A DNA stretch of 53,845 nucleotides, taken from IMG/VR virus record IMGVR_UViG_3300032288_000426, positions 1 through 53,845 of that record; one strand, written 5' to 3'. This document shows positions 1 to 8,022 of this stretch, in pieces; within the stretch, counting starts at the first letter, position 1; every line of letters begins with the position of its first letter. The notes beneath the pieces are model-generated. The model made no database searches. It saw only the letters and a program-made list of their open reading frames with translations, and had not been told where the DNA came from. Position numbers and translations under genes: made by a program. The stretch comes from a virus.

Positions 1-1064
1 AGCTGAGCGTTGGAAATTGTGCCAGACAGATCCGTAGTCGGGATGGTAGCCGACGCCGTGATGGGCGACGTACCACTACCGATCAGATAGCCAGTCAACG
101 TAGCCGCGCCCGTGCCGCCACTGGCGACATTTAATGTCCCGCCCAGCGTGATAACGCCAGCAGCCACCACAGGGCCGCCTGTTGTGGTCAGGCCGGTAGT
201 ACCGCCCGACACATCCACTGAAGTCACAGAACCAATGCCAACCGCCGCCCAATAGGTATTGGAGCCATCAGTCGCAAGAACCTTGCCATTTTCACCAGTT
301 TGAAGCGGTAGAAGATTAGTCAACGCACCATTTGCAGTGCTTGCTCCAGTGCCGCCACGCAGAACAGGAAGCTGCCCATTGGTAATTTGGGAGGCATTAA
401 TTGAGATCGCTATTGATCCAGCAGCGGTCAACCGGCCATAGTCATCTACCGTAAAGGTAGAAACTGAGGATGCTGAGCCATAACTGCCACTCGACACACC
501 TGTGGTCGGCAGGCTAATCGTTGGATTTCCAGAGCCATTCCCATTGGCAACATCAATCTGACCAGCCGTGCCAAGGATGCTGACACCGCCTGCGGTAGTG
601 CCATTTTGCACCGCCACAATGCCAGTGCCGCTAATGTTGGCGAACGCAGCGGCCAAACCGCTCAAAGACAGGGTTGGATTGCCTGAGACGCCGCTACCAT
701 TAGTAATCGACAATCCAGCGCCAGAGACCGCTATAGAACGGGCTGTGACGGCGTTTGAGGCCGTCTTGACTATTACACCAGTGCTTGCCGCCTCAAGGCT
801 GCCAGAAGCCCCATTTAGCGTGATTGTGAGTGCTGCCTGAGCACCACCATCTGTCAACCCAATGCCTGTCCCGCTGGACAAGCGCCGACTATTGGGCAAC
901 GAAGATTCCTGATTTAACGTCAAGAAAGTTTGCTGCAAATTCGGGGAGGCCGCCACCTGCCCGGTCGTAGTGCGTACAGTAATCCCACCCTGAACGATAG
1001 GAACAAGCTCCGAGCCATCTAATGGCAAGGCGGCTGGCAGATCGGTTATGGCTACGTTTGGCAT
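1..1064 (-). CDS. Tail fibre/spike-like protein, N-terminal 354 codons (runs off the window start)
   Basis: Translation from the ATG at 1062-1064 is open to base 1. The N-terminus has the motif LDGSELVPIVQGG, shared with the protein at 3221-3805, and probably serves as a virion anchor. The rest is a low-complexity Gly/Ser/Thr/Asn repeat typical of fibre shafts (for example VLRGGTGAS, ASGGTGAAT). The start overlaps the stop of the upstream zinc-ribbon gene (TAATG). The frame continues exactly into 53845-53713 if the window is circular, giving 398 aa. The role as a fibre or head decoration is inferred from composition and position. Confidence 0.8.
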   Translation of the reverse strand, partial: MPNVAITDLPAALPLDGSELVPIVQGGITVRTTTGQVAASPNLQQTFLTLNQESSLPNSRRLSSGTGIGLTDGGAQAALTITLNGASGSLEAASTGVIVKTASNAVTARSIAVSGAGLSITNGSGVSGNPTLSLSGLAAAFANISGTGIVAVQNGTTAGGVSILGTAGQIDVANGNGSGNPTISLPTTGVSSGSYGSASSVSTFTVDDYGRLTAAGSIAISINASQITNGQLPVLRGGTGASTANGALTNLLPLQTGENGKVLATDGSNTYWAAVGIGSVTSVDVSGGTTGLTTTGGPVVAAGVITLGGTLNVASGGTGAATLTGYLIGSGTSPITASATIPTTDLSGTISNAQ

Positions 1065-1420
1065 TATTCTGGCGAAGGTGTGACCTGCAACCCATCAAGA
1101 TTGCCGTCGTTGTTATTGGCCTGCGGATCTAAATTTTGCTGCGCAGAAATCACATAACCGCCATACCCACCCGTGGACAGGCCGTTGGGATTCGTTGCAA
1201 CGCTCACATCAGGCCGGGGAAAACGCAAAGTAATCCTCTCTGTCTTCCTAGCTGGAAGACGATAAGGATCAAACTGATCCTTGCAGCCTTGCTCACACAC
1301 CATCAGACCCGGGAAATTCGGGTCTTTGGATAGCTCGGCATGGGGGCGTTTCATCTTGCAGCGATCACAAACGGCAATCGCTATGTCTGAATATCCCCGA
1401 GTATCAAGGAAGATCGCCAT
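1064..1420 (-). CDS. Small zinc-ribbon protein, phage structural region
   Basis: A 118-aa protein with two cysteine pairs (C18xxC21 and C42xxxC46), consistent with a zinc ribbon, followed by a basic stretch and a Pro/Asn/Gly-rich tail. It lies between the 357-aa adaptor-like gene (start and stop abut at 1420) and the fibre gene (TAATG overlap at 1064), so it is cotranslated with virion genes. The exact function is unknown; a minor head-tail or assembly protein is the likeliest reading. Confidence 0.8.
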   Translation of the reverse strand: MAIFLDTRGYSDIAIAVCDRCKMKRPHAELSKDPNFPGLMVCEQGCKDQFDPYRLPARKTERITLRFPRPDVSVATNPNGLSTGGYGGYVISAQQNLDPQANNNDGNLDGLQVTPSPE

Positions 1421-2493
1421 TATCTTGTGTACACACTAATGTTTGGAGCCAGATAAATCGGCGACTTATCGCGCTCTTCAGATTCAGCCAAATTCAGGTA
1501 TTTCTCTGCCTGCACCTCAAGGTACTGGACGCGCTGCAGGTCAACGCCCGGCAATTCCATCGCCATCTGGTGCGCCAACATGTTCTGCACGGCCAAATAC
1601 CAACGGTCAGGGATCTCAAGCTGCCCATTCAAAGCGCCTACGTCCATCACCTGCCGGGAATACCAGACAACCATCTGCACAAATGGGTCAGACGGTGTCG
1701 GCCAGAGGGTAATCTGCGGGAATGGGATCGTGCGGTTGAACCAGAACTGGTACGGCTGGTTGGCCGTGAAGTTCTTGTTGGGCAGAGAGGTGTAGTCATC
1801 CCGATTCAGACGAGCCATCGGGACTTCACGGCTCATGTTGCCGACGTAGAACTCACGCACCTGCAGTGTATTGCCGCCAGTCTCACGCATACGGTAATAC
1901 TGGATGCTTGCACCCGGATCAATCTGATACCACAGCCACTGGCTATCCACCCAAGTGGTTACGCCGCAGTCATGCAGCAGTGTCCAAGTGGAACCGTCAG
2001 TGGAGACTTCTAAAAGGATGTGAAAAGATCCAGAAACGCCCGGCAAAATACCAATAGAGCCAGAGTAAATAGGGTTGTCAGTGCCATAATTGATCGAAAT
2101 GTTGCCATCAGGGGTTGTCTGAACAGTCTTTGTGTCGATGTTGCTGTCAAAAGCATTAGCCACCTGACCACCAGCAGACGAGGCATACCCACCAAAAGCA
2201 TTGGGCGTAGGCCGGTTCATCGTCCGGTAGTTCACATTCAAAACATCAATCGAACCAGCAGGGAGCTCATAGACGAATTTGGCCGCATTCAGGCCAAAAA
2301 CCTTCTGGTCGATAGCCCAATAGTTGATGCCAATGTTTGAGAGATTGCTCAGCAGGAAGAAAAGAGACTGCTTGGCAGCGTAAATCTGCTCAGAAGTCAG
2401 CTCCTCAGCAAGCTTCCCAGACCGTCTAGCCCCGTGATCGATCAGATCTTGGACTGAAACGACTGTTTGTCCTACGGTTCCAGAATACGCCAT
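1420..2493 (-). CDS. Head-tail connector/adaptor-like virion protein with inserted beta domain
   Basis: A 357-aa protein. Helical N-terminal (about 1-65) and C-terminal (about 285-357) segments flank a middle Gly/Ser/Thr-rich beta domain (about 95-215). The C-terminal half (PFPQITLWPTPSD, then WYLAVQNMLAHQMAMELPGV) resembles the phage adaptor family also seen at 46453-47082, where a beta strand is followed by helices counting subunits around the portal. The inserted middle domain makes it longer than a usual adaptor of about 200 aa. The assignment is by pattern and position only. Confidence 0.6.
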   Translation of the reverse strand: MAYSGTVGQTVVSVQDLIDHGARRSGKLAEELTSEQIYAAKQSLFFLLSNLSNIGINYWAIDQKVFGLNAAKFVYELPAGSIDVLNVNYRTMNRPTPNAFGGYASSAGGQVANAFDSNIDTKTVQTTPDGNISINYGTDNPIYSGSIGILPGVSGSFHILLEVSTDGSTWTLLHDCGVTTWVDSQWLWYQIDPGASIQYYRMRETGGNTLQVREFYVGNMSREVPMARLNRDDYTSLPNKNFTANQPYQFWFNRTIPFPQITLWPTPSDPFVQMVVWYSRQVMDVGALNGQLEIPDRWYLAVQNMLAHQMAMELPGVDLQRVQYLEVQAEKYLNLAESEERDKSPIYLAPNISVYTR

Positions 2494-2502
2494 GACAATC
2501 CT

Positions 2503-2805
2503 TTACCACGAAGACGCTTTTTTTGATTTTTGATGTGTCGAAACTTTTGACTTCGGAACATTTATGCTGCCACCACCTTTTTTGCCCGATGCCTTCCTTC
2601 TGGCTGCTGCGCGTTCTTTAAGACCTTTTATATCGGCGTCAAAATCTTCAAAGCCGGGTGTTGGGGCTTCACGAAAATCCTTCATCGCTTTGTCAGCAAG
2701 CGCCTGACGCTTACTGTATTCATCTGGCGAGACCTCTTCATTATTGTGGAAGTATTTACCGCCAACAATACGGAAGTCATTTATGTTTGGTAGCACATCG
2801 TCCAT
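2503..2805 (-). CDS. Small basic-tailed protein of unknown function
   Basis: A 100-aa protein with an acidic N-terminal half and a strongly basic Lys/Ser C-terminus (RRKASGKKGGGS, KKASS). It lies in the head gene cluster, 10 bases downstream of the next gene's promoter-proximal neighbour. The basic tail suggests binding to DNA or to an acidic partner. No family was recognised. Confidence 0.7.
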   Translation of the reverse strand: MDDVLPNINDFRIVGGKYFHNNEEVSPDEYSKRQALADKAMKDFREAPTPGFEDFDADIKGLKERAAARRKASGKKGGGSINVPKSKVSTHQKSKKASSW

Positions 2806-2815
2806 ATTAATCTCC

Positions 2816-3220
2816 TTACCAGCCCGGACAATTCCAGCGTTTCATTGATGCCCTTGCGCGTGATCCACGCTCACTTTTCTCTGCAACGGCTCCCATTCGG
2901 GCACAGAAAGAGTCTCGACGCTTCCCGCCTTGGGGCTGCGGAGCCTTCAGATTGCTGCCTGTCTCCCGGTTGTATTTCGCTCGACCCTTCGCTGTCAGAC
3001 CCGCGCCCTGATCTGCCGATAACTTCTCCCCCCGACCTACGGAAAGAGAAGGGCCGCCGTCTTTCATCTTCTCTGGCAGCTTCCCGTAAGCCTTTTTTCC
3101 TACATTAGACTGCGTATATTCATCTGCCACATCCTCAGAGATGCCAACTTTCTTGGCAAACTTTGGGTTGTTGGCAACCGCCTTCATCAACCGAAATTGG
3201 GCTTTGGACTTGGCTGGCAT
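2816..3220 (-). CDS. Basic protein with MPAKSKAQ N-terminus and a DUF6321-like C-terminal part
   Basis: A 134-aa protein very rich in Lys and Arg. The N-terminus (MPAKSKAQFRLM) matches the short DUF3008-type phage/bacterial family. The C-terminal half (GLTAKGRAKYNRETGSNL, RRDSFCARMG, KRWNCPGW) matches a conserved phage module that I associate with DUF6321. The gene may be a fusion of the two. It also carries one KDGG motif (KMKDGGPS) like other virion proteins here. A DNA-associated virion protein is plausible. The family names are from memory and need a profile search. Confidence 0.75.
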   Translation of the reverse strand: MPAKSKAQFRLMKAVANNPKFAKKVGISEDVADEYTQSNVGKKAYGKLPEKMKDGGPSLSVGRGEKLSADQGAGLTAKGRAKYNRETGSNLKAPQPQGGKRRDSFCARMGAVAEKSERGSRARASMKRWNCPGW

Positions 3221-3805
3221 TTAGGCCACCTGAATCATGCTTGCAATCATCGAAGGGATTGCAGGGTAAGCAGGAGAAACACTGGCAGGCAAATGCTCCA
3301 ACGTTACAAGAACTGAAGTTGGAACCCAAAAGATTTCAATGTAATCATTGGCCGCCAAGTCCAACAAGAATGTTAAAGATGCGACGTTGTAGCCAAAAAT
3401 ACCGGCACTTTTTCTTGCGGGTATTGTGTATTGCGTAGCAGAGTTTGCAATATCCACACCATTTAAACGCAACCACAAAGTGGCATCATGCTGTGTATTG
3501 TCTGTGTTTTTGAACTGGGCACTAAACTGGAAAGAATATTTGCCAGTGCTGGGTACGGTTACCTGTGAATTACTTACCAGAGTTACGCCGTCGGCGACAT
3601 CTATGGTGTTAAATGTAATGACCGTACCAGCAGATATGTTTCCAGTCTGATCTGTGCTATCACTAAAACCGCCATAAGCGGCGTTGAAAGCCCTAATATC
3701 AGCTACGGTAGATTTGACGTTTGCGCCGCTCTGAACTAACGGCACAAGCTCTGTGCCATCCAACGTCGCTGCTGATGGCATTGCGGAAATTTTTTGATCG
3801 GCCAT
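3221..3805 (-). CDS. Virion decoration/head-fibre-like protein
   Basis: A 194-aa protein. The N-terminus MADQKISAMPSAATLDGTEL is followed by VPLVQSG, the same short anchor motif as in the fibre gene at 1-1064. The remainder is a beta-rich domain (YSFQFSAQFKNTDN, LWLRLNG, YIEIFWVP) resembling C1q/TNF-like trimeric tips of phage fibres. The stop and the next start are joined at 3805. An external fibre or head decoration is inferred. Confidence 0.75.
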   Translation of the reverse strand: MADQKISAMPSAATLDGTELVPLVQSGANVKSTVADIRAFNAAYGGFSDSTDQTGNISAGTVITFNTIDVADGVTLVSNSQVTVPSTGKYSFQFSAQFKNTDNTQHDATLWLRLNGVDIANSATQYTIPARKSAGIFGYNVASLTFLLDLAANDYIEIFWVPTSVLVTLEHLPASVSPAYPAIPSMIASMIQVA

Positions 3806-4044
3806 TACGAAGACTCCAATACGATCTTGTCATCATTCTCCTGAAGTACATACCCCGGAGAGGTCTCATCGGCGATATAAAAAATCGTGGTTGGTGTTGC
3901 GCCATACATATCAACAACACCACTATCGCCAACATCCAAACCAAAATCAGTTCCGCCTACAATGTTTTGTGCGCCAATACCAGACGCAAATCCATCGCTG
4001 GTATTCGCCTGATTGGCTACATTGCTGTAACCGACCTTGCCCAT
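3805..4044 (-). CDS. Small virion-region protein, unknown
   Basis: A 79-aa acidic, Gly-rich protein ending EENDDKIVLESS-like (QENDDKIVLESS). It is directly coupled to its neighbours at both ends (stop/start overlap at 4044 and 3805). Nothing identifies the function; its position among head decoration genes suggests a minor structural or chaperone role. Confidence 0.7.
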   Translation of the reverse strand: MGKVGYSNVANQANTSDGFASGIGAQNIVGGTDFGLDVGDSGVVDMYGATPTTIFYIADETSPGYVLQENDDKIVLESS

Positions 4045-4346
4045 TAAATGCCTGCCTGAATAAGTTTCAGGGTTGCCGTTCCGGTTCCGCTATTTACAAG
4101 CACCTTGATACCAGACACGGGGAAAGCATAGTTGCCGTCAGCATTTGCCGTCTCGCCAGCAACGCTGGGGTGAGAAAACCAAGTGGTAAACCCAGTCGCT
4201 GGGTCATCAAAGGTATGCTGAACTGTGTAATCCACTGTGCCAGTCACAATAACGCCAAAACCCACGTTAAATGGGCTAATGTTGTCATTCATGGCAATCG
4301 CGGCGCTACTTCCAACGCCAGTCTTAGAGACAGTTTGAACTCTCAT
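4044..4346 (-). CDS. Small beta-rich structural protein
   Basis: A 100-aa protein starting MRVQTVSKTG. This start (ATG at 4344-4346) is chosen over a longer upstream one because GAGGT sits just before it, and the longer version would read through the hairpin at 4367-4383. The protein alternates beta-type segments (FGVIVTGTVDYTVQHTF, GNYAFPVSGIKVLVNSG). It resembles small head-decoration or trimeric tail proteins. No firm family. Confidence 0.75.
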   Translation of the reverse strand: MRVQTVSKTGVGSSAAIAMNDNISPFNVGFGVIVTGTVDYTVQHTFDDPATGFTTWFSHPSVAGETANADGNYAFPVSGIKVLVNSGTGTATLKLIQAGI

Positions 4347-4366
4347 ATCAAACCTCAATTGAAAGA

Positions 4367-4383
4367 GGGGGCACGAAGCCCCC
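4367..4383 (-). terminator. Terminator-like hairpin after the Gly-Lys-rich gene
   Basis: On the minus strand a perfect 6-bp GC stem, GGGGGC - TTCGT - GCCCCC, is followed by TCTTTC. It lies in the 45-base gap between the stop at 4392 and the start at 4346. The weak U tract suggests partial termination or an mRNA-stabilising/processing hairpin. Confidence 0.55.
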
Positions 4384-4391
4384 ACTTGTTT

Positions 4392-5444
4392 TTAACAACT
4401 GCCACCACGCTTCTTGCTAGGGACAACAGTACGAACGACTTCGCGCTCTTTTGTGCTGACAGAGCCCTTGCCGCCTAATGCATCCATGGCTTCACCAAGC
4501 TTACGGGGAATCTTTTTAAGGGTGCTGATCGGGTTTTTTAAAGCCCTCATGAATTGATCACGAGTCTCCCGATTTTCCTTCTCTTCATCCTCATAAAACT
4601 TGTTGTAAGCCATTTCGTTGTCGCTTACACCACCGCCACCATCGTACTTCTTCACCTTGCCGCCCTTTTTATAGGTGCCGGAAAGCTGATTGATACTTAC
4701 AGGTGTTGGGGGACGTTTGTTACCTTGTGGCATTTTGACGGCACGACCATCGTCCTGCACAGCCCCGCCGTCAGCATACTTTTTTGGGGCACCGCCCTTC
4801 TTGTAGCCACCGCCATTACCCTTCTTAACGCCACCAGTAGTTGTACCAGTCACGCCGGGAGGAGTAGTGCTGACATTACCTTCAACGCCACCACCCTTGG
4901 CATACTTAGCTACGCCACCTTTCTTGTAACCACCGCCGTTACCCAACTTCACGCCGCCAGTCTTAGCAGGCGAACGATCAGGGGTTGCTGTGTGCATCTT
5001 GGTCTCAACGTAACCCTCGGCACCTTTTTTAGATGCGCTCACAGGAATTACGCTGCCACCATCTTTGTAGCCACCTTGACCCATGACTACACCACCAGTT
5101 TTCAGACCTTTGTGAGCCTTAGAAGCTGGCATGTCTGCGTGCTTTTTCAAAGCTTCAGGCATACCGCCTTCCTTCATCACAGGGCGTACAGGCATTTTGG
5201 ATGCCATCATAGCCTTGCGACGAGAAGCCATTGAAGGCTTCTTAGGGGATGGGCCTGCGGGCATGGCAGGCATTGAGGACGGCATGGTAGGCGCAGACAT
5301 CGCACCCAGACCACCCATCGCCATTTTCTTGGCTTTAGTGGTCGAACCGCCTTTTTTCATCTTTACCGCACCGCCTTTTGCGAGTTTGAGCTCAACGGTA
5401 GGCTCCGTGGTCATCATTTTGACCATTGGTTTGAATTGGCCCAT
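4392..5444 (-). CDS. Highly basic Gly-Lys repeat protein, virion region
   Basis: A 350-aa protein starting MGQFKPMVK; GAGG lies before the ATG at 5442-5444, and the in-frame upstream TTG would overlap the previous gene. About residues 90-270 are tandem copies of a pattern such as TGGVKLGNGGGYKKGG and YADGGAV, separated by Pro/Thr linkers. The last 80 residues are helical and charged (DEEKENRETRDQF). The extreme Lys/Gly content predicts disorder and binding to DNA or to acidic virion proteins. The same GG motif appears in the 1395-aa and 555-aa proteins. Function unknown; a DNA-condensing internal protein is one possibility. Confidence 0.75.
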   Translation of the reverse strand: MGQFKPMVKMMTTEPTVELKLAKGGAVKMKKGGSTTKAKKMAMGGLGAMSAPTMPSSMPAMPAGPSPKKPSMASRRKAMMASKMPVRPVMKEGGMPEALKKHADMPASKAHKGLKTGGVVMGQGGYKDGGSVIPVSASKKGAEGYVETKMHTATPDRSPAKTGGVKLGNGGGYKKGGVAKYAKGGGVEGNVSTTPPGVTGTTTGGVKKGNGGGYKKGGAPKKYADGGAVQDDGRAVKMPQGNKRPPTPVSINQLSGTYKKGGKVKKYDGGGGVSDNEMAYNKFYEDEEKENRETRDQFMRALKNPISTLKKIPRKLGEAMDALGGKGSVSTKEREVVRTVVPSKKRGGSC

Positions 5445-5452
5445 AGTTAGCC

Positions 5453-5899
5453 TCAAACTTTCTGAGCGTATACCACTGTGAAGCGGTAGATGCCCTGAGT
5501 GGTGCTGATGGTGCCGTTGGGATCAACCGTCAGGAAGACGCCGGTATTGGAACCAACATCAGCCATTGCAGCCAATTGAGCGGCAGTAAAAGTCAGCGCA
5601 GCGCGACCGCCGCCGATGACATCAGTAGCCGACAGGTACTGAGTACCAGCAGCAGCAGTGCCTACGGTTGCATTGATCGCAGTTGCAGTACCACCACCAA
5701 CCGATTCATTCTGAGTTTGATCGATAAGAATATCGATAATCTGAGAATTAGCCGGGATGGTGACACTGGTGCTAGATGCTGTACCGTCTGCGTTCGTGGT
5801 TACGGTGCTAGTCTGCATCAAAACGACGAAGCCGCCGTCAGTTGAATCAGTCAGCGTGCCAGAACCAGAACGGAGTGTCGAACCAAAATAGGTTTGCAT
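5453..5899 (-). CDS. Capsid decoration-type protein
   Basis: A 148-aa Ser/Thr/Ala/Gly-rich beta protein (SVTIPANSQIIDILIDQTQN, then FLTVDPNGTISTTQG) encoded right after the presumed major capsid gene. AGGAGA precedes the start at 5899. Position, size and composition fit a head decoration or head-stabilising protein. No sequence signature proves it. Confidence 0.7.
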   Translation of the reverse strand: MQTYFGSTLRSGSGTLTDSTDGGFVVLMQTSTVTTNADGTASSTSVTIPANSQIIDILIDQTQNESVGGGTATAINATVGTAAAGTQYLSATDVIGGGRAALTFTAAQLAAMADVGSNTGVFLTVDPNGTISTTQGIYRFTVVYAQKV

Positions 5900-5916
5900 T
5901 TCATTTCTCCTGTAAC

Positions 5917-5938
5917 GAGGGAGGCCGAAGCCCCCCTC
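5917..5938 (-). promoter_or_regulatory. Stable UUCG hairpin behind the major capsid gene
   Basis: The minus-strand transcript can form a 9-bp stem (GAGGGGGGC / GCCTCCCTC, one G-U pair) closed by a C(UUCG)G tetraloop. It lies between the stop at 5945 and the SD of the next gene. No U tract follows, so it may be an mRNA-stabilising or processing element, or a partial terminator that raises capsid expression. Confidence 0.6.
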
Positions 5939-5944
5939 ACTGGT

Positions 5945-6859
5945 TTAGACGCCCGGTGTGCCGTACATTGCACGCCAGTCAGTGAAGCCAACGTCGTAAC
6001 GCTCAGTGGCCTTGTAGCGCATTGAGTCAGTCTCGAAGTCACCTTCCATGGTCTTCTCCAGCTTACGACGCATCAGAAGCTTCATGCCTTCTGGAGCATC
6101 GGTCTGAACCCACCATGCGGTAGCAGAAGTCAGACGCGACAGAACTGCAGCGCCTTCGTCCAGCAGGCCGATTGACTTGATTGGGTTGATGTCGTTGTTA
6201 GCGTTGCCGCTACGCAGAACCGACTTCAGGAGAACTTCAGCTTGGAAGATGTTGCCGGGTGCGACCACCAGTTGGCGGGGAACCAGACGGATCTTCTTGC
6301 CGTTGTTGTCCACAGCTTGGCGGATCTGAATCAGCATCTGCTCAAGCGAGGTCTGCGACAGGTTGGCTGCTGTTGCCAGCAGGTTGGAAGCGGTACCGTT
6401 AACGATTGGGTGCGAAGCCGAGTTCAGTTGCACACCGTCGCCGCCGGGGTAAGCCGAGTTGAAAGCGCGATTCAGCACGTTGGCCGACAGCGTTTCTTTG
6501 GTCTCAATCAAAGACTGAGCCAAGTGACGGGCATACACCTGACCGATACGGATATGGTCACCGTCTTCAACCAGAACTTTGGTCAGAGCAAATGCCAGAC
6601 CATAGACGGAGTAGACGTAACGCTTGAGGAACAGCACGCCACCCTGCTGATACGATACCGGAGTACCGTCAGGCAGTTGTGGGGCTGCGCCAAAGCCGTA
6701 CAGCACTGGCTCTTCATGGTAGTTACGGGGGATGCCCTCTTGCTCACGGAATACGCGAGACCATTCATCTGTACGCTGATCGTAGACACCGTCGAAGCAC
6801 TCATTCAGGATAGGTTCGACAATGCTACGAAAGTCGGTACTTCTCATTGGAGCTGCCAT
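5945..6859 (-). CDS. Major capsid protein (probable)
   Basis: A 304-aa protein encoded downstream of the scaffold gene and a 191-aa virion protein. The sequence has typical capsid features: an N-terminal arm (MAAPMRSTDFRSIVEP), a long helix (FALTKVLVEDGDHIRIGQVY), RQLVVAPGNIFQAEVLLKS in the middle, and a terminal WRAMYGTPGV. It loosely resembles Mu gpT-like major head subunits. The identification rests on size, order (portal, scaffold, capsid, decoration) and absence of another candidate. Confidence 0.8.
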   Translation of the reverse strand: MAAPMRSTDFRSIVEPILNECFDGVYDQRTDEWSRVFREQEGIPRNYHEEPVLYGFGAAPQLPDGTPVSYQQGGVLFLKRYVYSVYGLAFALTKVLVEDGDHIRIGQVYARHLAQSLIETKETLSANVLNRAFNSAYPGGDGVQLNSASHPIVNGTASNLLATAANLSQTSLEQMLIQIRQAVDNNGKKIRLVPRQLVVAPGNIFQAEVLLKSVLRSGNANNDINPIKSIGLLDEGAAVLSRLTSATAWWVQTDAPEGMKLLMRRKLEKTMEGDFETDSMRYKATERYDVGFTDWRAMYGTPGV

Positions 6860-6875
6860 GGTTCACTCCTCCTTA

Positions 6876-7451
6876 TTAGATGGCGGTGCCAGCAGCAGGA
6901 GCAAACTGGTACTCACTGATGTTGGCGCGGACGATCACATACGAATCGCCCCAAGCGTTATCGGTATACGGAGCAATGTCAATAATGCGCATTTGCGCAC
7001 TGTTGCCAGCACCAACGAGGGTTGTGGATATAGTTGCCTGAGAAAGACCAGTAACGTTCGATCCAGCGGTTGTGTTTGAAAGGTCGGCTTCATCACCAAT
7101 CGAAGCTTGAGTCAGTGTGCCGTCCGACTGAATTTCATACACGATGTTTTGATCAGCGTAGAAGTACGCAATGCACGAACCAGTCTGGTATGCAGTGCTT
7201 GCAGGCCAGTAGTTCGATACACGGCGACGGCCAGTGGTATCAGTCCATTCCACACCAGCAAATGCGCCAACGAAGGCATCACCGGCTGCTGCAGGTTGAA
7301 TGGTGCCACCAGTGACATACTTCACAGGTTGACCCTTGAGAATATCGCTTCCATATGCAGAAACGATGCCGCCAGCCAGAGCTTGAGCGCGATCCAGACC
7401 CGAAGGATGAAACGCAGGGCGCAGGCCGAACGGAGCATTAGTGCTAGACAT
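6876..7451 (-). CDS. Virion protein next to capsid (decoration/minor capsid)
   Basis: A 191-aa protein beginning MSSTNAPFGLRPAFHPSG, an N-terminus often seen in phage capsid-associated proteins. It contains YADQNIVYEIQSDG, then beta-rich Gly/Thr segments, and ends in ISEYQFAPAAGTAI. It lies between the 179-aa protein and the capsid gene with 16-base spacing. It is likely a head protein (cement or minor capsid), but it could be a second capsid subunit. Confidence 0.7.
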   Translation of the reverse strand: MSSTNAPFGLRPAFHPSGLDRAQALAGGIVSAYGSDILKGQPVKYVTGGTIQPAAAGDAFVGAFAGVEWTDTTGRRRVSNYWPASTAYQTGSCIAYFYADQNIVYEIQSDGTLTQASIGDEADLSNTTAGSNVTGLSQATISTTLVGAGNSAQMRIIDIAPYTDNAWGDSYVIVRANISEYQFAPAAGTAI

Positions 7452-7480
7452 AATTAACTCCTATCAGTTTAACAATTGCC

Positions 7481-8020
7481 TTAACCAGTAAATGTTGGCG
7501 CAGGCAGTGGTTTGTCCAGTTGCTCAATGCCCTCACCCTCGACTTGCCCGAGCCTCTTGCCCGAACTATCGCGGCCTTGGATGTTCTCTGCTTGCATTCG
7601 GATCTTGTTGGCCTCCTCAAGAGGAGCCTCGTGATGGAAGTGCGCCATGATGTCTTGGTACATATCCATCGGGATCTTGAACAGCAGCATCTCATTACAC
7701 GCGATATAACCAGTATGTTCGCCAGCCTTTACACGGTAATTCTCAAACCCTTTTACGTCCTGTTCCATAACAGGGACATAACCGAGACGGATCCGCTTAT
7801 CGATGCTGTCGTAACTATTGGTTGTCGATAGCCAGCAAACATGCCAGCCGGGAATAACGGGAGCATTTGGCAATGCGCTTTGTGTCCATTCATCTTTCCA
7901 CATCTTTCGACGTTCATCAGAAGACACAAATGTTTCCTCCGGTGCCTCACGAACCGAGTCGTGACTAGCGCGAGATTCGCGCCCACCTGCAGAGAGAGAT
8001 TTTTTCAGACGAGAATCCAT
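7481..8020 (-). CDS. Conserved head-region protein, unknown
   Basis: A 179-aa protein starting MDSRLKKSLS. This start is preferred because AAGGAA precedes the ATG at 8018-8020 and a longer start would overlap the scaffold gene. It contains GWHVCWLSTTNSYDSIDKRI and GYVPVMEQDVKGFENY, and a C-terminal helix with a Pro-rich end. It is encoded two bases after the scaffold stop. Function unknown, probably head assembly. Confidence 0.75.
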   Translation of the reverse strand: MDSRLKKSLSAGGRESRASHDSVREAPEETFVSSDERRKMWKDEWTQSALPNAPVIPGWHVCWLSTTNSYDSIDKRIRLGYVPVMEQDVKGFENYRVKAGEHTGYIACNEMLLFKIPMDMYQDIMAHFHHEAPLEEANKIRMQAENIQGRDSSGKRLGQVEGEGIEQLDKPLPAPTFTG

Positions 8021-8022
8021 GA

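Noticed and set aside
3163-3944. Several plus- and minus-strand frames in 3.1-3.9 kb
   Set aside because: They are antisense or off-frame shadows of the genes at 2816-3805 and lack ribosome sites.
4554-5234. 226-aa hydrophobic frame on the plus strand
   Set aside because: It lies opposite the Gly-Lys-rich gene and its composition mirrors that codon bias. No ribosome site precedes it and it runs against all coupled neighbours.
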